Positions 1 through 12,297 of a stretch of 64,000 nucleotides of DNA are shown one piece after another. Within the stretch, counting starts at the first letter, position 1. The number at the start of each line of letters is the position of its first letter. The DNA comes from Iris pallida (taxonomy: Eukaryota; Streptophyta; Magnoliopsida; Asparagales; Iridaceae): the NCBI GenBank assembly GCA_029216955.1, contig JANAVB010029819.1:35488831-35552830 (forward strand), in the 5' to 3' direction. The translations under genes were made by a program, and so were the position numbers. Below the pieces are notes generated by a model. That model ran no database searches, was not told where the DNA came from, and was given only the letters and a program-made list of their open reading frames with translations.

Positions 1-520
1 TACATAATAATTATTTTATTATCGTTCAAACATTTTCAAGTTTGTTATTTTTATTTATAAAGCCTTTCATTTCTCACAATTATTAATCATAAATAATATT
101 TTATTGTATACTAGAAAAAGCATAATAATGCATGCATTATTTGTGCATACATATATTTCATAATTATTTATTAGTCTATTTTTAATAAAAATGTAATTTT
201 TGAGATTTATTAATATTAATATTTTATTATTCAAATAGATATTTAAAAATATTTATTATTTTTGAAATTATTATTATTGGTATTTTGGAAAATATATTTC
301 AAAATTTTTGTGGCGATTTAAATCTTGATTTGAATTTATGGATTTATTTAAATAGTAAAACATTTGAAATTTGATTTATCACATTGATTTTAAACTAAAA
401 ATTTAATTAGATTTAAATTTGATTTGTATTTGGATTTGGATTGATTTTAAATTAAATTAGGAAATATCTAAATTGGGTTTAAAGGAATCCTAATTCTTAT
501 CTAATTGGAAATTCCCACAT

Positions 521-531
521 CCTATAAATAT
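521..531 (+). promoter_or_regulatory. TATA box of LTR F
   Basis: CCTATAAATAT lies at the switch from the AT-rich U3-like part to the C-rich part of the LTR. That is where a plant Pol II retrotransposon promoter is expected. The transcription start was not determined. Confidence 0.5.
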
Positions 532-1546
532 GCAGGTACTCCTCCAATTTCTATCATTCATTATTTCTCCACAAATCACCTCCACAAATCTACGTGTATC
601 GTGTCTTTGTCCATCCAAATTCTTATTCCATTAATTACACATACATTGCTCCTCCTCCGTGCCGACAACCCCGACACGATACATCAAATTCTAATTCCTA
701 ACCGTAATTCTGCCTTGTCCGCTACCATCTTCCTTCGCCATACCCAATCTCAAACCGCCATCACTACCATGGCTACGCCCCCGACTTCGTCGGTTGTCCC
801 CGACCACCTAACCCGACCACCATCAACCCCCAACATCATCCAGCACCCAACCCGACCACCATCGGCCTATCGAACTCCCTGTCTCCCCCGTGCCTTCACC
901 ACTGTCGCCTCGCCTGACCAACCGTCCTCCGGCCATATGACCGACCACCACACCGGTAGAAACCCCACACCAAAGAGAAAAATTGGGCAAATAAAATCCA
1001 TACCTAACCGCCGCGTCGAGCACAGATCTGAGTCCCTCCGTAAGCCCCGTCGAGACCCTTCCTCGGCTCTCGTCTCGAGATCGTCTCCACCGACTGCGGT
1101 GAGCGTTCTTCACCAGCTCAGCTCCCGTTTGCCGCCTGAACCCGTCCATCTCCGCCTATCCCTCCGGCGAGATCTCACCGCTCACCATCGCCACTTCTTC
1201 GCCTCTCTTTGACCCGCCGCCACACGTACATCGACCTCCGCATGGCCGAACCCCTTCCTCCGCCGCGCGTGGCCAACTCCCCGCCGGAGCCGACCGACCG
1301 CAGCCCGCTCTTTTCCTCTCCGCCCTGCCCGACCGGGCCGCCTATCGCGCGCGCCGTCGACTCCTCAACCCTTCCCCTCCTCTCCAAGACTCCTCCACAA
1401 GGCCGCCGCCGACGCCGTGCCACACCACCGCCGATCCCCCTCTCCGAACTCCCGACCGCCACCTCTCCCTTTCCCCCTTTCCCTTCTCACTCTCTCACCT
1501 CTTTCTCTCTCTGACTACTATTACCTATGTTTTTTTTCATTCGACA

Positions 1547-1600
1547 GAGAGAGAGCTCTCTCTCGAAAAGAGAGAGCACACAGCCTCTGTTAATTTTTAA

Positions 1601-1637
<37 letters not shown>
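1547..1637. repeat. GA/CT palindrome followed by (ATT)n microsatellite
   Basis: A perfect 18-bp palindrome GAGAGAGAGCTCTCTCTC (1547-1564) is followed by another GAGAGAG run. About 11 ATT units occupy 1605-1637. Both lie inside LTR F. Confidence 0.85.
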
Positions 1638-3752
1638 CTTAATTTATTCTATTTTATTATTGTTTCTTAACTTTATTGTCTACTTATTAGTGTTACCTTG
1701 GTATACAATAACATAGTATTAATATGTAATAATATTATACTGTGTAGATATGTTGATATAAGCATTGATTAAATATTATATTATAAGATATGGTATATGA
1801 TAACAATATGTATGTACACTAGTATATATTTTAGTCAAAAATTTTATTATTTTATTCTTGGTATTTAGTTACTAATATTGGCATTAATATTTCCAAACTA
1901 ATTAGTAACAAAATACGTATTAGGGCTTGACCCTATATATAAAATTTAAAACTAAATTTCAAAGCCTAACTATAGTATTATTTGTGATATTTTTTGTAGC
2001 TTTGACCTACAAATGTTATTTTGACAAAAATAGGTTGTTTTTTTTTCCTTAAAATGAGTTTTTCTGTATTCTCAAAGGTTTATCTATAAATTATTTTAAC
2101 TAAGAAAATATTTTCGAGTATTATAAATAGTTTTAAATCGTGTATATATTATTTATTTATCCTATTTTCCTTGATTTCCTCTTTTCTGTAACCAATCCCA
2201 TTATTCCTATTCTTTCGCCAATTTCGTACTGCCATATGTCGATCCTAACTAATTTGACCCTTCTGGACCCAATGGAACTGTCCTTGTCACCATCAGAGGT
2301 CACCTTACATAGTTCTTGCACCGAAGTTGCAGTTTATGCTACCTTGATCATTGCAGCACACTAGGCGTCCTACCAGGCACGACACCTTGCCATTTGCTGT
2401 TTATTTATTTTAGCTCATATTTCATGCATTATTTATTTTCTTAATACAAAATAAACTGTGATACATGGCATAACCTGTTAGAACTTACTATTCATTTATA
2501 TTTCCTGCTGTGTATTATTTTTCTTACAAATTAAACCTAGATTTAAGGGACCACCTTGTGGGTTGCATTCATTGGCCTTGACACGTTGTACCACGAAGTT
2601 GTGTGTCGCATATAGAATACGAACGTACGTGATTGGCTGGCCACCAGTACGTACAAGCCGTACGATAGGAATAATCGCTAATAGAGGTTGCATGCTAGTT
2701 TGACTTAGCGGTTATAGAGGTTACTGTTGTGGATACAACAAAGTAGGCATTGGGCGGGGAGGACAATTCCTTAGCGTATGGACTTCAATGCACTTTCCCT
2801 TTTGTAACCCGTGAGCTTCGTCGGAGACGCGGGTCAGCTTACCCAAGATTACTGACGGCCACTGGCGATTCTGCGGAACGTCATGCTCTTATTGATTGGG
2901 CCTCTAGTGCCCTAAGGAGGGACTATGACGATCCTATTCAGCCAGGGCCCATGCGTAGGAAGGATTGTTCTTAACAATATTTCACTTAGATTGGTTAGGC
3001 ACCTTTATCCGTTAGGTACGAGTACTTTTGGTTTGGATACTTGTATCTGACCGTGACTTGGAACAATAACTTGTCGGGGATTAGTTCGTCACATCTTGTC
3101 CTTGTTTGGTTGTAGGTGTGACTTACTACTTCGATGAGAAGGTATTGGACCTTGTTGGGGTCCGGATACCTTATTGGATTCTTAGCATGGAAAGATACGT
3201 CACCGTGAATTAGTTTACCATCTTCTGTCATTGTTTGGTTGGGGAGATGGTACGCTCGTTCAGTAGGTGCGTATTGGACCATGTTATAATTCAATTGACT
3301 TATTTATTTGAGCAATATTTATTCAGTTTATATGGCATGATATTATGTGTCTTGTTACGTCCCTCCGAGGACCTGGTTATCTCTCCAGGTGTGTGCTATT
3401 ATCTTTGGCAGGTGTTCTAGCTCTAGCCGTGATCATTGCTATTCTTTAAGGATGATTGCACTTGGATCGTCTTCGCTTCGCTCGCCAAATTCATTTTTTT
3501 TCTTATGTATTTTTCTTTACTTGTTGGTAGTAGATTTGTCTCCGCCTAACATATTGTATCAAGACAATTCATTATTATTTTATGATATCTTTTATTCATT
3601 TATTTTGTGTGGATGAGATTAGTTATGGTTCTACTGCATTTTACAGCATATGTATTCATGCGAGGTTTCCATATATTAGAGTGTACTTCGTATGAATACT
3701 GCTGGCATATCTACGTTCCTAGTCCTACGTATTTTGGGACTGGGGTGTTACA

Positions 3753-4155
3753 TGTTTTTGTGGTGGCCCATGCAGGTCAAGATAAATTATTTGGTTACTT
3801 TACCGTACCAAGCAAGCCTGCGAATAGGATTAGAAGTCTAGGATCTCATCAACATACTTGACCTTTTTCTCGATTCCATATTCGACCGACCCATCGATTG
3901 CATCTTGCTTGATTCCTCCTATCACTATTCTTATCTTCCCTTCGTGCTTGCTAGAGATTGACCCTACTAGTTAGACATTGTCCCAAAACACCCTTAGCTT
4001 AATTCTTTAAGTGGGGTAGAATACCCCACGACTTGACACACCCTTGATCATTAAGGGAATACAAACAGTATTAACTAGACCATAGAGACTAGAGGAATTT
4101 AACTCATTTGGTCAACCAAGCCTTGGTAAATAAAACCATAGAATGATGGTATAGG
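3753..4155 (+). other. Leader of element F and unassigned sequence
   Basis: The first 26 bases after the LTR hold the leader motif. The rest has no ORF or domain I recognise. It ends where homology to the TAT integrase fragment begins, so the rest of F was displaced or deleted. Confidence 0.5.
3760..3778 (+). promoter_or_regulatory. Candidate primer-binding site or leader motif of F
   Basis: GTGGTGGCCCATGCAGGTC begins 8 nt after the LTR end. The same 19-mer, allowing one variable base, occurs 9 nt after the LTR in T and in L. Position and conservation suggest a reverse-transcription primer site, but it is not the common TGGTATCAGAGC and I could not match it to a tRNA. Confidence 0.4.
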
Positions 4156-4166
4156 AATAAACAAGA

Positions 4167-4457
4167 CTGGATGAAAAATACTTGCTCGTGCAGCGAAGGA
4201 TCGAGCTTTACCAAGCCTGCATCTCTGAGGCCTTCAACAAAAAGGTCCGCAAAAGATAATACCAAGTGGGCGACCTCATTTTGGCAGTACGAAGACGAAT
4301 GGTAATGACTCACAAGATGGCTGGGAAGTTCAAGCCCAAGTGGAAAAGACAGTTCGTCATAGAAATGGTATACTCCAACGGTGCTTATCGGCTAGCTAAG
4401 CCTAATGGTGACTTGCTAATGATGCCCATCAATGACAAGTTTCTAAAAAAATATTAA
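4167..4457 (+). pseudogene. Gypsy (TAT-type) integrase C-terminal fragment, copy 1
   Basis: The frame encodes the end of a Ty3/Gypsy polyprotein: a helical stretch with LDEKYLLVQRRIELYQ, then the beta-rich tail YQVGDLILAVRR, PKWKRQFVIE, NGAYRLAKPNGD and INDKFLKKY before the stop. This GDLVLA...KFLKKY layout is the non-chromodomain integrase C-terminus of TAT/Athila-type Gypsy elements, which binds DNA during integration. An in-frame TAA at 4257-4259 replaces a sense codon present in copy 2, so the fragment is dead. No catalytic core, RT or gag precedes it. The family call is good; the exact lineage is an inference. Confidence 0.75.
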
Positions 4458-4572
4458 GTTTGAAGGCAGAACCAGCATAGGTGCCCACATCCCCTGAAAA
4501 GGGTGTCTATGAGTTATGGTAAGTGGATCTTCCTCTCTCTCCTATATATTCTCTCAAGTAGATGAAGCACTT

Positions 4573-4776
4573 GACGTCCACATTACCTCTGGGTTGCTCC
4601 TCTACACCTGGAAGATGCGGCTACCATGTCCATATTACCTCTGAGTAGTCGTTCTCCTCGCATCAGCTCTATGGTTATTCCGGCGGTCTAGAAAACAGTT
4701 CACGTCCATATTACCTCTGGATTGTTGTTCTATATCCCGACAAAGATTAAACTTACCACATCCATATTACCTCTGG
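4573..4776 (+). repeat. Four spaced copies of a conserved 20-mer in the TAT 3' noncoding region
   Basis: Copies of CACGTCCATATTACCTCTGG, with small variations, lie at 4573-4592, 4625-4644, 4701-4720 and 4757-4776. They are separated by unrelated spacers of about 32-56 bp. The same four copies with the same spacing occur at about 11995, 12046, 12122 and 12178 in copy 2. The function is unknown. Confidence 0.8.
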
Positions 4777-4970
4777 TCAGACAAATCCTTAGTGAATTCC
4801 CTCTTTATTTTGAAGACAAAAGCAAAGGGGACATGAAAGCTTATATATATAAAAATATATGGCTATAAAGACCTATTATAGACTCTTTGTAGTTACATAC
4901 ACAGAAGCAAAAAAGGCTAAAATTGCAGTACAAGCTCTCAATAGCACGGGCGAGGTGGTGACAGAGCTAA

Positions 4971-5368
4971 TCACTTCCTAGTTAAAAGGAAGCTACCACC
5001 CAAAGCATCTACTGTCCGAGCCGTGGATGAAGACCAGCACATGAATCCCCTATCTCTCCAGCTGGCCATGGGAGCAACGACAACTGTAGGCCTTGATATT
5101 CCTGGGAATGGCAAGCAATCCAAATCTAGGAAGGAGAGGTCCAAGACGCCATTGATGCCCACGACATCCAGAGCGTGGGGACGTCTCGAGATCCAGTGGT
5201 AGTTCTACTATGGCTTCTTCGGATGAAAATGTTTGCCACCGACGATCGTCTCAAGCAAACTCCAGGGTCGTCAGCAGCCAAGTGTCGGACAAGCATGGCC
5301 ATTGTGGAAGTAGCTGAGTCTTCTCTTGGACGGGATAGTCCTTTATATAGACTATTTGCGTGGTCCAA
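4971..5368 (-). other. Antisense ORF region in the TAT 3' end, copy 1
   Basis: Two overlapping minus-strand frames (5126-5368 and 4971-5162) have close counterparts in copy 2 (12447-12764 and 12298-12558). One begins MDHANSLYKGL and contains ADDPGVCLR and SRTTTGSRDVP. The other begins MGINGVLDLSFLDLD. TAT relatives such as Grande carry an antisense gene between pol and the 3' LTR, so the position fits. The two copies do not keep one frame open throughout, and shared descent alone would preserve much of the similarity. No domain recognised. Confidence 0.25.
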
Positions 5369-8300
5369 GCACGGGCCAGATGTCGGTTAGAAGGAAGCTT
5401 ACAAGCTAAGACAAAGCTCCACTCCATGTCAGATGACAGTACTGCGAGTGACCGAAGGAACGTGACTCTGAACCTCCTCTGCCAAAGAGATTCGCAATTC
5501 CTGCAAAGATGTAAGAGGCTCCAATATCAACATTAGAAACCCTTTTCGTGCCAACAACATCAAAGTATCGACTCATGCTTGTCTTTTCGACTCATACTTT
5601 AGGACGCAACAACTTGTTTTGTGTCACTGATTTGGTTCGTGCTTCAACATCGAGGCCGTGTCTCACAGATCAACATGACCTAACCAAACTTGCCTTACGG
5701 CTATTCCTGACTTATGCCGCATTCATGCCGAAGCACGTGTCCTTGCTATAGCCAAAGCTTAGGTTCCATAATGGTGTTGCAACCGTAGACACCTAACATA
5801 TGCCAATTCATTGCTAGCGTGCGCCGATTCAAGGCTGGCGCTTGCTATAACTCGTTCCTTCCGTGCCGATTCATTGCTGGCATGCACCGATTCTTGCCTG
5901 GCGTTTGAGGAACTACACCTTGTTAACTCAACTCATACCGGGCTTGTACTATCTCTGATTCGAACGACACCGTGCATACGTATTGCCACTCAGCACACCA
6001 ACTTATCTATATGAAAGGTCAATAGCAATGTTAAGCTATCTTGGACTTATAGTTGGGTTAGACGACGAATCCTCTTTCGCGTATGCAAAAGTTCCCGAAT
6101 TACCCGTACTGATTCGCTGCTGGCACGCACCGATTCCTTACTGGCTCAGGCTATAACTCGCTTTTCCCGGGCCTACATGATCCTGGTGCCCCAACGATTA
6201 TTCAAGAATACTACACCTTATCGACAAGTTGTCCATGACCACGCATCAAACTTCGATCGAAATAGAGATGCTCCTGTGTCAGTTACTAGTCCACATATAC
6301 CAAACGAAGAAAAGTTTCCAGATCAGATTGACAGTGGAGAGGTAGCGGTTGGACGGGTGATACAACTTGCTTTCTCTTCCTTAAACTTTTGTATCCATGT
6401 CCATGCTTTCCATGCTTCCTGAGAGACTCCAAGCCACGGGACCGATCTCGGCGACAAATGGTCACATAAACTTTTCTATTCTTTGAAACATGGGGAATGA
6501 CTATTGCACAGCCTTCCAGTTTAACTTGATACAGGGAACGGCTACTGTATGTGTAGAAGCATAAAAAATCTCAACTGATGACATCCTTTCGCCATCGAGC
6601 AGATGATACAAAGGCTCAACCCAAGTACTAAAAAAACAAAACAGAGGATATGGAAAGAAGTCCCTTTTGTGTCACGTCTACCAAAGTCTAGTACAGAAAC
6701 ATCAAGATTACACAAAAAGGACTAATTCTGTTCATCTACAAAGGATCTGGTATAGATTCGACAGAGCCTAGAAGGGTCTATAAGGGATTCGGTCTTCGTC
6801 AAAGAGCAACCATTCTTCTTCATGCCAGAAGATTGACCTCCATCAAGGTGTATTCTGACCTTTTTATGGGCGCAGCCTTCCAGAAGCATATCAACCACTC
6901 GGCTAAAGCAAGCAGCTTCCTGAAGCAGTCATTGGCCCGAGCCTTCAAAGAGCGCAGCAAGTTGCGAAGCCCTGAATGAGAAGGACATAGCACAACCTGT
7001 GGCTCTTTGGATTGGCTATCCACCCATGACCTAGGTCGTCAGGACCTCGAAGATCCCCCAGACGTCGCCCAGAGTTGAACTCCCTAAGGAGGACATTTAC
7101 ATACTTCTTAAAGACAGCAATGGCTTCTTCTACACAGAGTTCTTCTATAAGAATATGGCTCCTATGAACGAGAAAAGCCTCAACTAGCAACCAAATTATA
7201 CAAGGTCGATCGCCACTCGAAGTTAAGTTTGGATCTCGCATGGTAGTGAAGGATGCCAAGAAGAAGACAACGACTCTTCAGAGGAGAACTTCCCCTTTTA
7301 TAGGACTGAGAATGGGCCAGAGTGCATGCCACATGGCCCACGGTCAGAATTCCTGTATTAATGAGATGAACTTAAGACTTAGTACGACGAATTTTAGTCT
7401 TAGACCCTTGGAATTCCCTATATTATGGTGGCAATTAAGAGGAAAGTCCTTAAAGAGCGGGTATTTATCGCTCTTTACTTCAGAAGCCAAAGCCTTCAAG
7501 CCAGAGGCGCAGCTACTCACCTGCGCCAATCTCAGAAACAAGATGGTGTTAGCCCCCTACCCTTTCCTTTACTTAAGAAACCAGTGTCTTCACTCCAGAG
7601 GCATAGCTACCTGCCTGCGCCAACCCCAGACACACAAGGGTGTTATACCCTTTCCTCCAAAGCTAACGCCTTCAAAGTTCAGAAGCGCAGCTACTTACAT
7701 GCGTCCACATGAGGTACGTGATGGTGATATGTTCACACCATCTCCATTCCTACGACGTAGTCATCTACTCTGATCTAGAAGCTTAAGTCACTTCTCTACA
7801 AGAGACTTGGGAACTCCTACTACAACTAATACAAGTCAGCCTGTCGCTCCGAAAGCACAGTAACCTCGCCAACTTGAAGCACAAGCCTACTTGTCACCTA
7901 CAGCACATTGACTTTGTTACTCTGAAACACAGCTTCATCGTTGCTCTAAATGCACAGAAGTCTCATCATCATACGAAGCCAAGTCCACTCATCGCTTGAA
8001 TGCACAAAGGCTCCGTCGTCTCCATAAGTACGATCTACTCGTCGCTCCAGAAGTACAATATTACTTAGTCCTCACCAGAGGCGCATGAAGCATGGGTCTA
8101 CCCCAATTAGTTTGTTTAAACCACCTCTTACAGAAAAGATTAGGATTAAATCATGATTGATATCTTATCAGATTGATTTAAATCTTAAACGAGGATCAAT
8201 TAGACTCCAAATCTAGGATGAAATTCCAAGATTTACTCAGCTGTATCCGAACAAGCAAATCGACATGCGCCACGTGTCACCTCTTTCGGTTATATATCAA

Positions 8301-8434
8301 ACCACCAGAGATCTCAATTGGGGGGAATCTTGATATTCGCCATGTGTTAGCACCGTAGAAGTCTGCACCGTACAATAATGACAGATTCTTTCGTATCTCA
8401 GAAACCCTAATGAACATCGCATATGTGCTCGATT

Positions 8435-8450
8435 CTCTATAAATAGAAGG
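8435..8450 (+). promoter_or_regulatory. TATA box of the TAT LTR
   Basis: TCTATAAATAGAAGG lies about 360 bp before the LTR end, a usual U3/R position. A GAAGGAGTCCTCCTTC inverted repeat follows directly. Confidence 0.7.
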
Positions 8451-8758
8451 AGTCCTCCTTCAACTTAAAGGGAGTGACAACCTTCATCTTGAAGGAAAAA
8501 TCCACCAACCAACAGAAGAACAACCCCTTCCTAGGGATCTTCTCCTCCAGACAGTCTCTTGATCGATGACCCCAGAGTTCCATCAAAGGCGCCAGAGAGC
8601 CAGAGCAAGGTTGATTCGTCGTCAGATCGTCAACGGAGTAAAGGAGGCGCTGCAGTGCTCGATCTCCACCGTCACACTTTCCCAGAAACCTCTTCTTCCT
8701 GTACTTAGAATATTCTATTTAGAACTTCCTTTTTTGTACACAGATACCTTATACGTTC

Positions 8759-8764
8759 AATAAA
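8759..8764 (+). terminator. Poly(A) signal of the TAT LTR
   Basis: AATAAA lies about 310 bp after the TATA box and 36 bp before the LTR end, which is a suitable R-region position. Confidence 0.55.
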
Positions 8765-9658
8765 GCAAAAAGTTCGTTCAACCTTTTGTTATGTTAAACA
8801 TATAGCTTTCCAAATAGACCTGAACAAACGTATTCTTTTGTGTCCCATTTACCGTGGCATACTTACCTTTGAATCGACCGTGGCTCGTGCCTTGGACTGA
8901 CTTGCGTTCTATGCGACACCATCGCCCAAGTCATACTTTATATGACGAGCCTTGAGATTGTTGGACTATATGAATTTGACAACCATATAAAACATGGGAC
9001 AGTGCTTGCTATGGCTTCGATAGCCCAGCATAACTTTGCCTAACTTAATCGTGCAATAACTTGACGAGCAAAGGCTATGTCAAGCCTTGCATCATAGGAA
9101 CATGTCATGAACGCATTCAACTTGAACAATCAAGTTCTTTGGGTGCCTAGACTTATGCCATAAGGCGTACGATACAACATAACCCGTAGAATGTGCAATG
9201 GCTATGCTAAGCCTTGGACGATGGGCCCGTGCTTGCTTTATCAAGCATTTATACATGCGACGCCTATAACTTAGGCTAAGTTCATACCTTTGTGGCAACT
9301 TAGTCCAACTTTCCTTCTTCCATGCCACGAGACAAAGGACCGAGTGCCATTTTAAAAGCATGTCGTGCTATGATTCTAAGACGACCAAGGGACCTTTCCA
9401 TATTCTAGCTCAATCCGACCCTATTATTCCCTTAGCTATGTGGATTCATCTCTTTTATTATCAAGCTTACTTGTATAGTTGAAAACTTTTATTTTATTAG
9501 TGTGAAGGCCAAGCTGAGGCACGTTCACCGAAGATTCCTACCTGAGCGAAGAGTTGCCATGACCAAACAGGACTTCGAGCAGGCCGTCGCATGGCTAAGT
9601 CCGAACACCATTGGCATTTCGATTCCTCCGATTGAGCTGAGCGGGACGGGGCATTACA

Positions 9659-11230
9659 TTATACACCACTCAGAAAAAGTTTTGTTCTTAAAACTTATTG
9701 AGTACATACTCATCAACTTAAACAATCTTTGAACTTGACTAGCATCAATGCCTAAATTAATATTCTATTTTATTTCAAACCAATGATCGCACTACCATTA
9801 ATCCTCGGCTTGAAACACGTTTTTAAAATCCTCGATACTGTTTAGTCCCTTTAGTCTCACTCGGATTTAACATATCACTTAGTTGGATCGTGCACATATT
9901 CCAGGCATCCCCAAAATACATATATTTCAGCGAAGCCTCGTGATAAAGAATTCCCTATTTTCACTAGAGTCGGATTGTACACATATTCAGGCGTCCCTGA
10001 AATATACGTATTTCAGCCCAGTCTCTTGAGTGGGGTTTTCATATTCTAACTCTCAAAACAATGATCTTGCCTAACTGCTTGGCCATCTTTCTAGGCTAAA
10101 GTCATCCGTCAGTATTGGAATCATAGTTCCCCAATAATAATATCAACATTGACCCCAATCCTAAGGTTGAACCAAAGTTGATAATACATATTTTCTACCC
10201 AAGCTTGCATCACTCCGATTTCTAAATTTCGAGCATAGATTTCACCTATTCGTACTTGCAGCACTTACTCCAAGGGGTTCGAGTCATTCAGCAATGCCAT
10301 CCTACGGTAAGTCATGTTCAACCAAATCCACAATATATCAATATCGTTCGTCCAACAAGCAATTCGCGTAGTCTATCTCTTCGAACAAGTTCGATAAAAT
10401 CTACCCATCCATCCTTCCCAAGTCAAGCATGCTACGACACGATTTATCACTAAACCATAATCCTTATTCCATATTCCCTAAGTCGCTTATCACAATTCAC
10501 GTATTCGCGTATTCGATCATCAGGTCGTCTAGCATGATAATATGTTACGCTCTAATCTTACGCAAGTCTGATTATCTACCGTGGATATGAAATTACCATG
10601 CCAACGCTTCCGTAGGATAATCGTTCTCATCGAGACATAACTCTTGCATTGAGTCTAGACTAATTCATTCTCGATATGCAGATTGGATCTACTTAATCCT
10701 CAAGTTTACTTAATCGTTGATCACAAGTCCGACCAATCCTCGAATTCACCTTCGCATCAAACCACAAGTCAAAGTAATCCAAATTGCCACACCCTGATCT
10801 CTCGAGTTCAATCATTCCCGCGACATGAATCACCATGTCAGCGCTCATACGGAATAATCGCCCCAAATCTGACGTGATGCATGTGCGAGGCTAGAGTTAC
10901 GCTTGCAGAAGACAAGATCGTCGACATTGTGGTTATCATCGAAGAAATCAAGATACGATCATTTTCATCCAAGCATTCATTTCAATCAAAATCCCAAGTA
11001 TAACATCCATCAAAACAATATCACTTTATACGATTATCATTCCTTTAATTAGAGTACCCTCGAGTTATCGCATATTGATCTTTGATATGCCTAAATCCCA
11101 TCGATGATATGCATAACCTGATGATCTTCCTTTACAACGAATTTTGAATTGTACAACTGATGCTATCATTCGAATTGGATATACCACACTCTCCTTGATA
11201 TTCAAGATCAAAATTTAATCAATAATCCCC
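9659..11230 (-). mobile_element. Internal region of element M, 3' side
   Basis: This lies between the 3' LTR of M and TAT fragment copy 2. No frame longer than about 80 codons or recognisable domain is present on either strand. From 10190 on it is repeated at 13213-14251. The coding-poor internal region suggests a non-autonomous (LARD-like) element or one too decayed to recognise. Confidence 0.5.
10190..11230. repeat. 1.04-kb direct repeat R2, copy a
   Basis: It is colinear with 13213-14251 over its whole length, starting at ATTTTCTACCCAAGCT and ending at TTTAATCAATAATCCC. About 17 differences are seen in the first ~158 bases. The two copies flank TAT fragment copy 2. Each also contains an internal, more diverged repeat (around 10585 and 10825). 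Confidence 0.85.
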
Positions 11231-11575
11231 AAAAAACCTCATCCAGAAGATGAGTTACGACCTGAACAGCAATATGGGGCTCAATTATGGCAAGGGCCGA
11301 CGTCTTTCCTTACGGATTCATGCTTCAAAGAGAAAAGCTCAAAACTATTACCAACATACCCGTCGAGGGTTAGGGTACGTTACACCTACTTCTACCTCAG
11401 AAGACTTAGAAGCAAAAATCATGAGGCACTCACACTCTTGAGGCACTCACACTCTTCTGACTCCTCCACTTGGGACTCTGACACCAGCACCGGTCAAGTC
11501 TTTAAGAAGATGTTGTCTGCTAATATGGCCTCTGTAAGCTTAACCGTTGAAGATAATCAGCGCAGGCGGTTATAA

Positions 11576-11884
11576 GAGTTAGAAGCACTGGATGAAAAAT
11601 GCTTGCTCGTGCAGCAAAGGATCAAGCTTTACCAAGCCCGTATCTCTGGGGCATTCAACAAAAAGGTCTACGAAGGATCATACCAAGTGGACGACCTCGT
11701 CTTGGCAGTACGAAGACCAATGGTAATGACTCACAAGACGGCTGGAAAGTTCGAGCCCAAGTGGCAAGGACTGTTTATTTTAGAAACGGTATACTCCAAC
11801 GGTGCTTATCGACTAACTAAGCCTAATGGTGACTTGCTAATGATGTCCATCAATGACAAGTTTCTAAAAAAATATTACGTCTGA
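11576..11884 (+). pseudogene. Gypsy (TAT-type) integrase C-terminal fragment, copy 2
   Basis: The fragment begins ELEALDEKCLLVQQRIKLYQ and continues with YQVDDLVLAVRRPMV, PKWQGLFILETV, NGAYRLTKPNGD and INDKFLKKYYV before TGA. It is the same integrase tail as copy 1 but open throughout. An in-frame TAA lies just upstream (11573-11575). Before that the frame reads a Ser/Thr-rich stretch without integrase core residues. The fragment therefore follows an internal deletion or another break rather than a complete pol. A diagnostic Gly of the GDL motif is Asp here (VDDL). Confidence 0.75.
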
Positions 11885-12297
11885 AGGCGGAACCAACATA
11901 GGCGCCCACATCCCCTGAAAAGGGTACCTATGAGTTCTGGTAAGGGGATCTCCCTCTCTCTCCTATATATTCTCTCAAGTAGATGAAGATCTTCACGTCC
12001 ACATTACCTATGGATTGCTTCTCTACACCTGGAAGATGCGCCTACCATGTCCATATTACCTCTGAGTAGTCGTTCTTCTCGTATCAGCTCTATGGTTATT
12101 CCGGCGGTCTAGAAAATAGTTCACGTCCATATTACCTATGGATTGTTGTTCTATATCCCGACAAAGATTAAGCCTACCACATCCATATTACCTCTGGTCA
12201 GGCAAATCTCTAGTAAAGATTTCCTCTTTATTTTGAAGACAAAAGCAAAGGGACATGAAAGCTTATATATATAAAAATATGTGGCTACAAAGACCTA

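Larger units (their letters stand above)
1..3752 (+). repeat. 5' LTR of Gypsy element F, left end outside window
   Basis: The right edge ends in GGGACTGGGGTGTTACA, a typical Gypsy LTR 3' terminus. The last 400 bases are similar to the end of LTR fragment G (39220-39757), including a shared GAGGACCTGGTTAT block. It is read as a plus-strand 5' LTR because the next bases carry the leader motif also found after the LTR of T and of L. The first 500 bases are very AT-rich (U3-like), a TATA box lies near 522, and 700-1510 is C-rich with CT runs. From the TATA box to the end is about 3.2 kb, so the R-U5 part is unusually long. ORFs inside it, such as the Pro/Ser/Thr-rich one at 505-1212, have no recognisable domain and are judged non-coding. 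Confidence 0.68.
4156..5527 (+). mobile_element. TAT-type Gypsy fragment, copy 1 (pol end and 3' noncoding)
   Basis: The fragment holds the integrase C-terminus and about 1.07 kb of 3' noncoding DNA. It is colinear with 11588-12920 of copy 2. Unlike copy 2 it lacks the last ~170 bases with the polypurine tract and the start of the 3' LTR. Sequence related to element M follows instead. The left edge is a truncation just before the integrase tail. Confidence 0.7.
6552..8800 (+). mobile_element. Solo LTR of TAT-type Gypsy
   Basis: It starts TGTAGAAGCA and ends GTTAAACA. The first ~110 bases match the 3' LTR start of TAT copy 2 at 13096, which identifies the family and strand. The uninterrupted M LTR at 16155-16170 shows the empty site. 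The right flank TATAG matches the left flank TATG if one A was lost, consistent with a 5-bp target duplication. It has its own TATA box and poly(A) signal. The middle (about 7480-8090) contains degenerate repeats around CCAGAGGCGCAGCTAC and related words. ORFs such as 7240-7773 lie in these repeats and look non-coding. A lone LTR usually arises by LTR-LTR recombination. Confidence 0.78.
5528..9658 (-). repeat. 3' LTR of element M, interrupted by a TAT solo LTR
   Basis: 5716-6551 and 8801-9658 together align with the intact M LTR at 15375-16966. Shared landmarks include the CCGATTCAAGGCTGGCGC block and the terminus GGGGCATTACA at 9658. Without the 2249-bp insert and its duplicated target, the LTR is about 1.88 kb, against 1.76 kb for the 5' LTR. 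The lower edge (5528-5715) does not match the other LTR and is rearranged or mis-bounded. By eye the two LTRs differ at roughly one base in ten, so M is old. Confidence 0.65.

Noticed and set aside
505..1212. 235-codon ORF in LTR F
   Set aside because: Pro/Ser/Thr-rich translation of a C-rich LTR segment. No domain, overlapping ORFs in several frames, and it spans the TATA box.
4573..4776. CRISPR-like spaced repeats
   Set aside because: Only four imperfect repeats with unequal spacers, inside a eukaryotic retrotransposon and duplicated with it.
7240..7773. 177-codon ORF in the TAT solo LTR
   Set aside because: It translates degenerate LTR repeats. Other frames of the same repeats are equally open and no domain is visible.
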